Source: a virus. From it: a stretch of DNA of 21,818 bases. The position numbers were made by a program, and so were the translations under genes. Positions 6,421 to 14,345 of this stretch are shown piece by piece. The stretch is from positions 10,054 to 31,871 of IMG/VR virus record IMGVR_UViG_3300000557_000012, one strand, 5' to 3'. Numbering within the stretch: position 1 is the stretch's first letter; each line of letters starts with the position of its first letter. The notes below the pieces were generated by a model. It made no database searches. It was not told the origin of the DNA and worked only from the letters and a program-made list of their open reading frames with translations.

Positions 6421-8791
6421 TTGTGAGGACTGTACTCTGGAAGGGCCGAGAGTATACGGTGAGGGAGCATCGGATGCTGACATCATGCTGGTGGGCGAAG
6501 CTCCCGGTCGTAATGAGATAGCCAGCCTACGTCCATTCGTTGGACGTGCGGGCGAGATTCTGGATCGAACATTGGAACTCCTTAATCTCGACAGGGAGGA
6601 GTGCTACATCACTAACTTGTGTCTGTGTCGTCCTCCTGAGAACAGGGATCCGCACGTCGCTGAGATCGAAGCGTGCTGGCTCCGACTTGTGGAGGAGATA
6701 CGCTCGGTGAAGCCAAAAATACTTGTCGCCCTGGGGAGGATACCTGCCCGGGTGCTGTTTCGAGACAAGCGCAGGTTCACCTTTACTCGTGGGAAGCCAC
6801 AGATTTCAGTGGTAGACAACATCACCGGGTTGGGTACATTCCACCCTGCTGCCCTGCTGCATCCAAAGGGCGACCTACGATTCCTGGAGTACTGGAAAGA
6901 CATGAGGAAGATGGCTCGAATGTTCAGAGGAGGATACAATCCAACAAAGGCAGAGACAGATGTACTGGTCGTCGATAATGTTAATGTGAACAGAGTAGTC
7001 AATCGAATCCATCAGGATGCAGAGGTCATTGCCTACGACTGGGAGACCACAGGACTCAATCCAGAGACAGATGAGGGCTTTTGCCTCGGCATGTCGTGGC
7101 GACCCAAGACAGCAGTGATCTGGCCTATGGATATGCTGGAAGCACACCACACCCTCGTACAGGAAATCTTCGCCTCAGAGAATATAGAGTTCAGCGCGTT
7201 TAACGCCTCGTTCGATGCCATGTTCAATGAGGCATACAACTTGGAGGGCCGGGCAGAGTACGACCCGCGCTTGATGCACAACGCACTGGATGAAAGACCA
7301 CAGGTGCGCACGTTGGAGCGTCTCCTGTGTGAGGACCTGGATTGGGAACCATACGAGACAGACATGCTGGACAAGTATGAGATCTCCAAGGATGAGATGA
7401 TCGAACGCATCCCATCAGACACAATCTATAGATACTGCGGCGTAGACTGCGACGGTACCCTACAACTAACGCTGAAGTACAGAGAGAAAATACAGGAGGA
7501 GAACCCCAAGTTGATGTTACTGGTTCAGGAGCACCTGATCCCTGTGGACTTCATGTTGAGGGATGTCCAACATCGGGGGATCTTTGTTGACCAAGATGCA
7601 CTCCAGCAGGTTCAGACTGAGTTGGAGGTAGATCTGCAGGAGATGCGGGAGCAGATGCGGGAGGAATTGGGCGCTCCTGGCTACAATCCCAACTCACATC
7701 CTCAGACACAAGAGGCAGTCTGGGACATGCTGGGCTTTCCAGAACCAGATCTCTATGGTAGAAAGGACAGATCCACAGACGGGGAGACACTCAAGTATCT
7801 GCAGGAAAATTACGACTGTCGTTTCATCGATCTTCTTGCTGAGTATCGGGGTAAGTTTACCCTGTACTCCCGATACATCAGCAATATGTGGGGACACTTG
7901 GATGACGAGGGTCGTGTACACCCACGCTTCAAGATTGATGGAGCAGAGACTGGACGCATATCAGCAGTCGCACCACCGATTCAGCAGATTCCCAAGACAA
8001 AGACTATGCGGTCCATGTTTTGTGCCACTCCGGGGTGGACCATGATTCAGGCAGACTACTCGCAGGTAGAAATGAGGGTGGCTGCACTGTATAGTGACGA
8101 GGAGTTCCTCCAGGACATCTTTCGGGAGGGACTGGATTTCCACTCCACCATGGCAGTGATGGCCCAGGGCAATCTGCCGGAGGATACCGCGCTCAAAGAA
8201 TATATCCGAACAGATGAATTTCTACAGAAAGTAGAGACCATCACAACTAACGAGAGAGACGCAGCCAAAGCGATCTCGTTTGGTCTGCTGTATGGTATGG
8301 GCGATGACAAACTGGCATTGAGTACAGGACTCCCGCCGGCAGAGTCAAGAGGCTTTGTGCACAACTACATGGCAGCAATGCCAAAACTGCAGACTTGGAT
8401 CCAGAGAATGCAGTCAGCAGTGCAAAACTATCATTACGTGGAGTCCATCAATAGCAGACGTCGAAGGTTCCCTTTTGTGACAGAGAGTAACCTCGGTGAT
8501 CTACAGAGAGAGGCCGTAAACAGTCCTATACAGGGCTATGCCAGCGATCTGTTGTTGGATGCAGCGAAGCGAATGCACAAAACATTTAAGGAGAAGTACC
8601 CAGAACAGGCGCATATTATTATTCTCATCCACGACGAGGTTGTGGTTGAATGTACAAAGGAACTGACAGAAGAGGTTGTTGCATTAATGAAACAAACGAT
8701 GGAGAGTGTGCCGGTAGAGACAGACATTCCATTCCCAGCAGACTTTAAAGTTGGCCCAAGCTGGGGCGAAGGAGAGGAGATTGTAATATGA
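6401..8791 (+). CDS. Family 4 uracil-DNA glycosylase fused to family A DNA polymerase with 3'-5' exonuclease
   Basis: This starts at GTG, after AGGGGGTGG, inside the end of the primase-helicase gene. Residues 1-175 are a family 4 uracil-DNA glycosylase: GEAPGRNE (32-39), PFVGRAG, CRPPENRDP and FHPAALL with H148. C8, C11, C76 and C92 have the C-x2-C and C-x15-C spacing of the 4Fe-4S cluster. Residues 188-365 are a DEDDy exonuclease: D213 and E215 (DWETTG), N268 and D272, Y345 and D349. The rest is the polymerase: motif A DYSQVEMR with D552, motif B R619, K623 and F627 (Phe at the E. coli 762 position), motif C HDEVVVE with D745. All catalytic residues are present; there is no 5'-3' exonuclease domain. 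It should replicate the genome and may excise or sense uracil. Confidence 0.95.
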   Translation: MTCSTTNCEDCTLEGPRVYGEGASDADIMLVGEAPGRNEIASLRPFVGRAGEILDRTLELLNLDREECYITNLCLCRPPENRDPHVAEIEACWLRLVEEIRSVKPKILVALGRIPARVLFRDKRRFTFTRGKPQISVVDNITGLGTFHPAALLHPKGDLRFLEYWKDMRKMARMFRGGYNPTKAETDVLVVDNVNVNRVVNRIHQDAEVIAYDWETTGLNPETDEGFCLGMSWRPKTAVIWPMDMLEAHHTLVQEIFASENIEFSAFNASFDAMFNEAYNLEGRAEYDPRLMHNALDERPQVRTLERLLCEDLDWEPYETDMLDKYEISKDEMIERIPSDTIYRYCGVDCDGTLQLTLKYREKIQEENPKLMLLVQEHLIPVDFMLRDVQHRGIFVDQDALQQVQTELEVDLQEMREQMREELGAPGYNPNSHPQTQEAVWDMLGFPEPDLYGRKDRSTDGETLKYLQENYDCRFIDLLAEYRGKFTLYSRYISNMWGHLDDEGRVHPRFKIDGAETGRISAVAPPIQQIPKTKTMRSMFCATPGWTMIQADYSQVEMRVAALYSDEEFLQDIFREGLDFHSTMAVMAQGNLPEDTALKEYIRTDEFLQKVETITTNERDAAKAISFGLLYGMGDDKLALSTGLPPAESRGFVHNYMAAMPKLQTWIQRMQSAVQNYHYVESINSRRRRFPFVTESNLGDLQREAVNSPIQGYASDLLLDAAKRMHKTFKEKYPEQAHIIILIHDEVVVECTKELTEEVVALMKQTMESVPVETDIPFPADFKVGPSWGEGEEIVI

Positions 8792-9189
8792 ATATTACCT
8801 TCAATGGGAAGGTTAACTTCAGTTGGGTAACGGAGACACGTCCAGGATCTCCTGCCATCACTCTAGGAAAGTATGGAGTCATCCTAAATGCGTCAGCGTG
8901 GGAACTGATGGGGTATCCGTCCCATGGTATTCTGGGATACGATGAAGAGAAAGGGTTAATCGCCATCCGCAGGATAAATATGGACAACCCAGAACGAGAG
9001 TATCCAAAAGGAGCTCGGGTGTTCGAAATGAAGCCGCACAAGGAGAACAAATCAGTGCGGCTCAACTGCCGAGGCTTTGCTCGGACAGTATTGCCAAACC
9101 ACATGGACCAGTCTATAAACCAAAGCAGTATACGAGTCGAGGTAGACTATGATCCTGACCGGAAGCTGCTAATAGCGGAGTTACCATGA
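8788..9189 (+). CDS. Hypothetical phage protein (133 aa)
   Basis: The ATG overlaps the polymerase stop codon (ATGA), and GAAGGAGAGGAG precedes it, so translation is probably coupled to the polymerase. I do not recognise the family with confidence. The central part reads GKYGVILNASAWELMG then HGILGYDEEKGLIAIRR, a beta-strand pattern seen in several short bacterial and phage proteins of unknown role. It has one cysteine, no membrane segment and no signal peptide. The C terminus (SSIRVEVDYDPDRKLLIAEL) looks like a further strand pair. A small DNA- or protein-binding accessory to the polymerase is possible, but the only support is position. Confidence 0.72.
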   Translation: MNITFNGKVNFSWVTETRPGSPAITLGKYGVILNASAWELMGYPSHGILGYDEEKGLIAIRRINMDNPEREYPKGARVFEMKPHKENKSVRLNCRGFARTVLPNHMDQSINQSSIRVEVDYDPDRKLLIAELP

Positions 9190-9515
9190 GTACATTGGTG
9201 CTCTCCGCTGACAAGATACTGATTCCCCTGGTGGTGCTCGCCACTGCGTACTGCCCGTGCCCGCAGTGCACGTATCCGTACACTGATGGAATCACGACCT
9301 CGGGTGCTCCAGCAGTGGAGGGAGTGACCATAGCTGCAGGGCCAGAGCACCCACTCGGGACAGAAGTAGTTATAAAGGGGGTGGGGCACCGTGTGGTACA
9401 GGACCGAGGTGGCGCTATTCATCATGGACGGATTGACGTATATTTTGACTGCCATGATCGTGCTCTGGATTTTGGAAGGCATCAACTCATAATGTGGGTG
9501 GAGAAAAACAAGTAA
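9186..9515 (+). CDS. 3D-domain protein, putative peptidoglycan lytic enzyme
   Basis: The 109-residue protein is almost entirely a 3D domain, the double-psi beta-barrel named after three aspartates and found in cell-wall lytic enzymes such as MltA and the YabE/YocH group. The diagnostic segment is VQDRGGAIHHGRIDVYFDC, with D73, D84 and D88. ATAYCPCPQCT opens the domain and HPLGTEV precedes the barrel core. Cysteines C23, C25 and C28 lie close together. A short hydrophobic run (11-21, ILIPLVVLATA) lies just before the domain, but it is weak for a signal peptide. The ATG overlaps the previous stop. Such a gene in a replication operon is unexpected; a lysis or cell-wall role is inferred from the domain only. 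Confidence 0.82.
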   Translation: MSTLVLSADKILIPLVVLATAYCPCPQCTYPYTDGITTSGAPAVEGVTIAAGPEHPLGTEVVIKGVGHRVVQDRGGAIHHGRIDVYFDCHDRALDFGRHQLIMWVEKNK

Positions 9516-9525
9516 GGAGGTAAAA

Positions 9526-9747
9526 ATGTTTATTGAAGTAACTGAAATCACAGGTGCAGATGTCACAGGTGAGCGACAGAAGCGAAAAACCCTGGTGGGT
9601 GTTGACTACATCGTTGCTTTCACGGAAACCTCTGAAAACAGGGGCCTCGTTATTATCAGTGGGGGGGCCACAGTGGAGACTGAGGAGGACTATAGCACAC
9701 TGCAGGATCTTATACGAAATGCGGTCTCCACTCACAAGGGGGAGTGA
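9526..9747 (+). CDS. Small protein with FlbD-like pattern (73 aa)
   Basis: This has the best ribosome binding site in the cluster, AAGGAGGTAAAA directly before the ATG. The short protein begins MFIEVTEITG, followed by VGVDYIVAFTE, RGLVIISGGATVE and YSTLQDLIRNA. This layout (an initial strand, a strand around an isoleucine, a strand with a Gly-Gly turn, then an acidic helix) recalls the small FlbD-like family found in flagellar operons and in phages. The likeness is weak and does not imply a link with flagella. There are no cysteines and no membrane segment. It is probably a small binding protein; its partner is unknown. Confidence 0.7.
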   Translation: MFIEVTEITGADVTGERQKRKTLVGVDYIVAFTETSENRGLVIISGGATVETEEDYSTLQDLIRNAVSTHKGE

Positions 9748-9754
9748 GGGGTTA

Positions 9755-10336
9755 ATGAGAGTAGGAATTACAGGGGCACATGGTACAGGAAAGACCACAC
9801 TGACTGAGGCACTGGCAGAAGAACTCGACTTCTGGTCAATACAGGAGGTGGCTCGTAACATCTTGTGGGAAGCTGGGATTGAGGACTGTGACTATCTGGA
9901 GCGTAATCCAGAGTTTGCCAGCAAGATGCAGTGGAGAATCCTCTGGGCGCAGATCGAGGCGGAGGAAAAAGCGGACGCTATGTCCGAGAATGGTTACATC
10001 TCTGACCGCACGCCGCTGGACTTTCTGGCTTACTGGTATCTGTACAAATGTAACAAAGTTACCCTGCCTTTTATGACAGAGGAGTTTGCCAACATCTGCA
10101 TCAAGACATCCCGTCAATACGATCTCATCGTATTCACACGCCCTGAGTTTGAGTATGACTCCACAGATCCATTCAGATTAAGCAATCCAAAGACGCAAAC
10201 CGTTGTAGACAACACATTGGGAGGACTACTGGAGAGTGTGAACGATTCCATCCCTGTAGTGGAGGTACATGGGTCCACAGAAGCGAGGGTAAACTATATC
10301 TTGGCAAAGGTATCCATGGAAAACTTAGCAAACTGA
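9755..10336 (+). CDS. P-loop NTPase/kinase of AAA_28 (NadR-like) type
   Basis: The 193-residue protein begins MRVGITGAHGTGKTTL, with Walker A at residues 7-15 (GAHGTGKTT). SDRTPLDFLAYW is the D-R-x-x-x-D element seen in AAA_28/NadR-like and nucleoside or nucleotide kinase proteins, and YDLIVFTRPE forms a later core strand. It probably phosphorylates a small substrate, such as a nucleotide or nucleotide precursor, but the substrate cannot be read from the sequence. The ATG at 9755 follows GGGGAGTGAGGGG; a longer in-frame opening from 9554 overlaps the previous gene and is rejected. It is the last gene of the + strand cluster, ahead of the convergent terminator. Confidence 0.85.
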   Translation: MRVGITGAHGTGKTTLTEALAEELDFWSIQEVARNILWEAGIEDCDYLERNPEFASKMQWRILWAQIEAEEKADAMSENGYISDRTPLDFLAYWYLYKCNKVTLPFMTEEFANICIKTSRQYDLIVFTRPEFEYDSTDPFRLSNPKTQTVVDNTLGGLLESVNDSIPVVEVHGSTEARVNYILAKVSMENLAN

Positions 10337-10339
10337 AGG

Positions 10340-10384
10340 GAGTTTCTTCCGGACGGGCCGCCAGGCCCCGTCCGGAAGAAACTC
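10340..10384. terminator. Bidirectional terminator hairpin between convergent gene blocks
   Basis: An 18-bp perfect inverted repeat (10340-10357 with 10367-10384) flanks a 9-base loop. The stem reads GAGTTTCTTCCGGACGGG. It lies between the stops of the last + strand gene (10336) and the last - strand gene (10389), the only gap between the two blocks. The stem is GC-rich at the top, and neither side has a long U tract, so it may act partly as a roadblock or RNA 3'-end stabiliser. Termination in both directions is the most likely role. Confidence 0.8.
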
Positions 10385-10388
10385 TATA

Positions 10389-13300
10389 CTACGGGATGGT
10401 GGTTCGTTGACGGACATGTCCCCTGAGTTCCTCGGGTAAGGTCCTTATCCGACGCTCCAGAGGAGTGGCCCGCCTCAGTTCAATCTCCTGCTCAATATCT
10501 GCTTCCGAGATCACTCGTTCTGCTCCGATCTCTGCCAGCTGCACCTGTCTCTGCCGGAAGGTCTCGTAATCCCCATTGAGATAGGCATCCAGTGCCTCTC
10601 GACGGATAGTTCTGTACCCCTGATCCACAGTCTCTGCATACCGAATTTCTTCCCATCTTCTCCGATCTGCTGCAGATGGTCCGATCAATCGGATCAGTGC
10701 CTCATACGGCAGATCCTCCGGCTGTATCTGTGATCTGATTCTTCCTGCTTCATCATATTGGGTCCAGGCACCTTCCGTCTGGTTACGATACATATCAATC
10801 GTGCTGAAGACCCGACGGCCTGCAGTGAAGAATGGAACCAAGTTGCCCATATCCCTTCCGAATCTACTCCATCCCTCCCGCCTTGCCTGTGGGTCTCCCT
10901 CAAAGATATTGCCAGCTGCATCTCCTAATGCTCGTATCATCCCTACCGCCATTGGATCCTGAGCTTCCCTGTGTATAACAGAGTATGGGAGCAGTCCCTC
11001 TGCCGTGGTCACAGGATGCATCGATCTGAAGCATAGTCCAGTACGCGATAACGCTTCAGACGCTAGTGCCATTCCCGAGAGTGTGGTGGCGGCACGAATC
11101 GGTGCTTGCCCCATCTGATCCTTTACGAGATGCGCCATGTTGATGGGCCACGAGCTAAAGAGACCAATGACCTTGCCGATTGGGTGACGATACAACTCGG
11201 GGGAATCTATACCATACATAAACTGGGTTGCCTGCGTGAACTTCTCCGCCTGCAGCATGGCCTGCTGAAAGGTAGAACCGTCCTCGGTGGCTTGCAGGTA
11301 CTTCATCATAAACGACTGCTGTACGTTAAACCGGTCAGCAGATCGGAAGAACCACATGGCGCTATCCTCGACTCGGTTAAACAGTTCCCCAAAGCCGGGA
11401 CGCTTGTGTTTTTCTGTCGACCATGGCAGAAGCGTTTTGAGGTCATCCTTACCCATGCGGTGTGACAGGGCAAACTCATTCTTCATCCCCTCAAAGGCTG
11501 TACGGGACTTCATTACCGGATTGAGGTCCTGGAGGATTTTGCCCATGGGCGATCTGTTGACCAGCATGGCCTTCCACCAGTACTCCATCCCCACAAGTGG
11601 GTTGTCGTGCATGTTGAACACTGACAGAAGCTGCTGGGTCACGTTACGGATACCGGAGTACACATTTCCACCCAGCGCACCGAGGTTCAGCATCCTCACG
11701 ATAAAGTCAGAGGTGGCTTTCTCCCAGCTCACTCCCGGCAGCATCTCACTCTTCATGGACAGACCTGCCTGTCCCAGTTTTTGGCTGATGGCGCCAGTAA
11801 GTTCCTGTGCACTTTGTTCCATGACTGCATTGTGGGCGGGTTCTCCACCCTCCATGTATTCCCGCAGCCGATCCCAGTATTTGTGGGTGGCATTGTCCTT
11901 GTCAATACCTTGGTACTTGAAGAATGCTTTGACCGTTTTATCCAACGGTTGAACAAACATCTTGTTCTTTCCAGCCAGCAGATAGTTCTGAGCGAGGTCC
12001 CAGATGTCTCCCCGCAGGGCTGCATCATAGATCTGGTCCTTCTGTGGCGAGTGTGCCAACCATGAGAAGTCGTCGCCCGCCCCAGTGTGGACCACACGGG
12101 CGGCGCGGAACGCCTCATCTGCATTTTTGAACTCCTTCAGCTTGGGCACCACATCTTGCACGAAGGATCCCTTCATGCCAAAGTCGCTGTCCATTTTCTT
12201 GGTCAATCCCAGTATCTCTTTCCCTGCCTTGGTCGCCGCGTCGATCTCTCCTTTTTGCAGACGATCTGGCTGCGTGACATGTTTATTGATCAAGGATCGT
12301 AAAGTCACCGCACCATCTCTCTGCACATACTCTCCGATGGCCTTGCGTATCCCCCAGCCTATCTCCTTGCGGGCTGCCTGCGTCATCGCTTGGGGCATCC
12401 CCAGAGCCCGCGGTATCTCCCTTTCGGCAGCATCGTACCACCACTGATCTGGGGCCTTCTTTGGGTTTAACCAGGGCTCAAGGTGGAACCGCAGGGTGTC
12501 CCGGGTAGACATGGCGTAGGCTTGCTGGGTCTCATGAGCGGTGCGGATCTCACGCCCCAGTTTTTCACCCACCACCTTTCGGGTAGGAGCTAACAAACTG
12601 GTTAAAGTAAGGCCCAGCCTTGGATGCTTCATCTCCATGACTTCCTTGGAGGTCATAGGTACCGGGTCCTTCAGGAATAGTCCCAGTTCCCGGACGACTC
12701 CCTTGGCATCTCCTGTATGAGAATATATCGCAGGCATCATCTGCTGCCCCACAGTGGCACTGTCCTCCATGGTCCATGCCTTGGGGATACCAGCTTTTGG
12801 TCCTACCTCGTGGTCTATCTGTGTGATTATGCGTCGGTATAGATCCTGCGTGTGTTTGGGTAATTGATCCATTCGACTCACACCATGGCCGCGCTTCACT
12901 TCATCCAGAATCCACCTCTTGACGTCTACTGAGGTGAGGTTCTCCATGTGCCCCTCACGTAATCTATCCAAGAGAGGCTTGTAAACTTCATGCCAGGCAT
13001 TATCCACCACATACCCCTCGCGGCCCATCTCCAGGGTGGTGGAGACTTGCGGCATCATGCGCTGTCGGACCCTGAACAGGTCATCTTGATAGTTCTTCCA
13101 CAGCTTCTTCTCTCCCCCTATGGCCTCTCTGGCCTTCTGCCCGGCATGGTCGATCTTTCCAGTCAACGTCTGTAACTGCTCGCCGAGAGTCATCTTGGAG
13201 AACCTGTCGGTGAGGACCTCCTTCTTCGCTTTCCCAGTCTGGAAGAATACACTCGGCTTGGGCACAAGTTTACCAACATCCACGCCAGTAGCATCCCCCA

Positions 13301-14336
13301 ACCAGCCCAGTGTCTGATTGAATCTATCCTGGTCTCCCGTGAAGGCTGCGCGGAGAGAGCCTTCCGGGGTCATTCCGTGCCGCTTGGCCATATTGAGGGG
13401 CTGTCGGAGGAAGTTAAAGATGGCTCCAGCCTCTCCGGTTTCTTTCAGGGCGGCCTCGGGAGTGATGCCCTCTCTGACGGCCCGCTTGTGTAAGTGCGTT
13501 ACCAGACTTCCCATCTTCTGCTCCACAGGTAGGTCGGCGTAGCCCGGCACGGTGTCATACAGGCCCTTGCCAAATTTAGTCCGTTCAACTGACTTTACGA
13601 TCCGCTCTATGGTCTGCATAAAGGGAGTCGGGGCACCATCAAACTCAGTGGCGAAGCCACCAACGCCCTTACGGAGGTTGCGGGACATCGCTGCGGTGAA
13701 GACACCCTCCGGACTACTGGGTTCGAGGATCTGACGTGCCGTCGGCCCTGCCACCTTCCCTAATGGCCCGGGCAGTTTCTGCTGCATCTGGAGTCTCTTC
13801 TGCCCAATGTCGAACAGGGCTCCCTTCACCCCGGGAGTTTGCAGGGCCTTGGCCCCAGCACCAAAGACACCAGTGATTGCCAGAGAACGAGCCATGCCCA
13901 TTCCGGCAGCCTCCAGCAAGCTATCTATCTCATCCTCACCCTCGCCCCAGGCCCGAGCTGCACCCCACGCGCCCCAGGCGGTGGCCTTCTGTGCCATGGT
14001 TGCAGGAGCTACTACCCCAGCAATCTTTGGGGCTGCCTTCAAAGCAGCGAACCCGGTTGCGACAAGGGGCAGCTTGAGCGCTGCAGCACCCACTGCTCCA
14101 GCTGTAAGAGACAGGGCAGTACCCCAGCCAGCTATCCGACCAGCAAAACGTGATGCATGTTCCCACCCCGTCACGGGGTCGGGCGACTGGTGGCCACGTA
14201 TCAGAGACGTACCTGGCTCGATAAAACCATGCCCAAGCTGCGACATCACTCCACCGCCCCCGAGGGCTTCTTCCGTCGGGGGAGCCATCGCCTGTGCTGC
14301 TGGCGAGCCCGGGATTAAATTGCGTTCCTGTATCAT
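10389..14336 (-). CDS. Large internal virion (ejection) protein, T7 gp16-like in size and position
   Basis: The 1315-residue protein has a Gly/Ala-rich hydrophobic region near the N terminus (about 64-127 and 142-165) that could be membrane-active, then a long, mostly helical body. The C-terminal third resembles the large polyvalent-protein type of phage structural protein, with GNVYSGIRNVTQQLLS, AMWFFRSADRFNVQQS and KVIGLFSSWPINMAHL. It is the last gene of the structural block, directly after the 755-residue protein. T7 gp16 has 1318 residues and follows gp15 of 747, so size and order agree. I see no clear transglycosylase motif near the N terminus, unlike T7 gp16. The likely role is to enter the cell during DNA ejection; this is inference. 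The start follows GGTGAGGTGACGTT. Confidence 0.8.
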   Translation of the reverse strand: MIQERNLIPGSPAAQAMAPPTEEALGGGGVMSQLGHGFIEPGTSLIRGHQSPDPVTGWEHASRFAGRIAGWGTALSLTAGAVGAAALKLPLVATGFAALKAAPKIAGVVAPATMAQKATAWGAWGAARAWGEGEDEIDSLLEAAGMGMARSLAITGVFGAGAKALQTPGVKGALFDIGQKRLQMQQKLPGPLGKVAGPTARQILEPSSPEGVFTAAMSRNLRKGVGGFATEFDGAPTPFMQTIERIVKSVERTKFGKGLYDTVPGYADLPVEQKMGSLVTHLHKRAVREGITPEAALKETGEAGAIFNFLRQPLNMAKRHGMTPEGSLRAAFTGDQDRFNQTLGWLGDATGVDVGKLVPKPSVFFQTGKAKKEVLTDRFSKMTLGEQLQTLTGKIDHAGQKAREAIGGEKKLWKNYQDDLFRVRQRMMPQVSTTLEMGREGYVVDNAWHEVYKPLLDRLREGHMENLTSVDVKRWILDEVKRGHGVSRMDQLPKHTQDLYRRIITQIDHEVGPKAGIPKAWTMEDSATVGQQMMPAIYSHTGDAKGVVRELGLFLKDPVPMTSKEVMEMKHPRLGLTLTSLLAPTRKVVGEKLGREIRTAHETQQAYAMSTRDTLRFHLEPWLNPKKAPDQWWYDAAEREIPRALGMPQAMTQAARKEIGWGIRKAIGEYVQRDGAVTLRSLINKHVTQPDRLQKGEIDAATKAGKEILGLTKKMDSDFGMKGSFVQDVVPKLKEFKNADEAFRAARVVHTGAGDDFSWLAHSPQKDQIYDAALRGDIWDLAQNYLLAGKNKMFVQPLDKTVKAFFKYQGIDKDNATHKYWDRLREYMEGGEPAHNAVMEQSAQELTGAISQKLGQAGLSMKSEMLPGVSWEKATSDFIVRMLNLGALGGNVYSGIRNVTQQLLSVFNMHDNPLVGMEYWWKAMLVNRSPMGKILQDLNPVMKSRTAFEGMKNEFALSHRMGKDDLKTLLPWSTEKHKRPGFGELFNRVEDSAMWFFRSADRFNVQQSFMMKYLQATEDGSTFQQAMLQAEKFTQATQFMYGIDSPELYRHPIGKVIGLFSSWPINMAHLVKDQMGQAPIRAATTLSGMALASEALSRTGLCFRSMHPVTTAEGLLPYSVIHREAQDPMAVGMIRALGDAAGNIFEGDPQARREGWSRFGRDMGNLVPFFTAGRRVFSTIDMYRNQTEGAWTQYDEAGRIRSQIQPEDLPYEALIRLIGPSAADRRRWEEIRYAETVDQGYRTIRREALDAYLNGDYETFRQRQVQLAEIGAERVISEADIEQEIELRRATPLERRIRTLPEELRGHVRQRTTIP

Positions 14337-14345
14337 AACGTCACC

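Noticed and set aside
9554-9754. N-terminal extension of the AAA_28 NTPase starting at 9554
   Set aside because: It overlaps the 73-residue gene, which has a strong ribosome binding site. The P-loop protein naturally starts at MRVGITGAHG.
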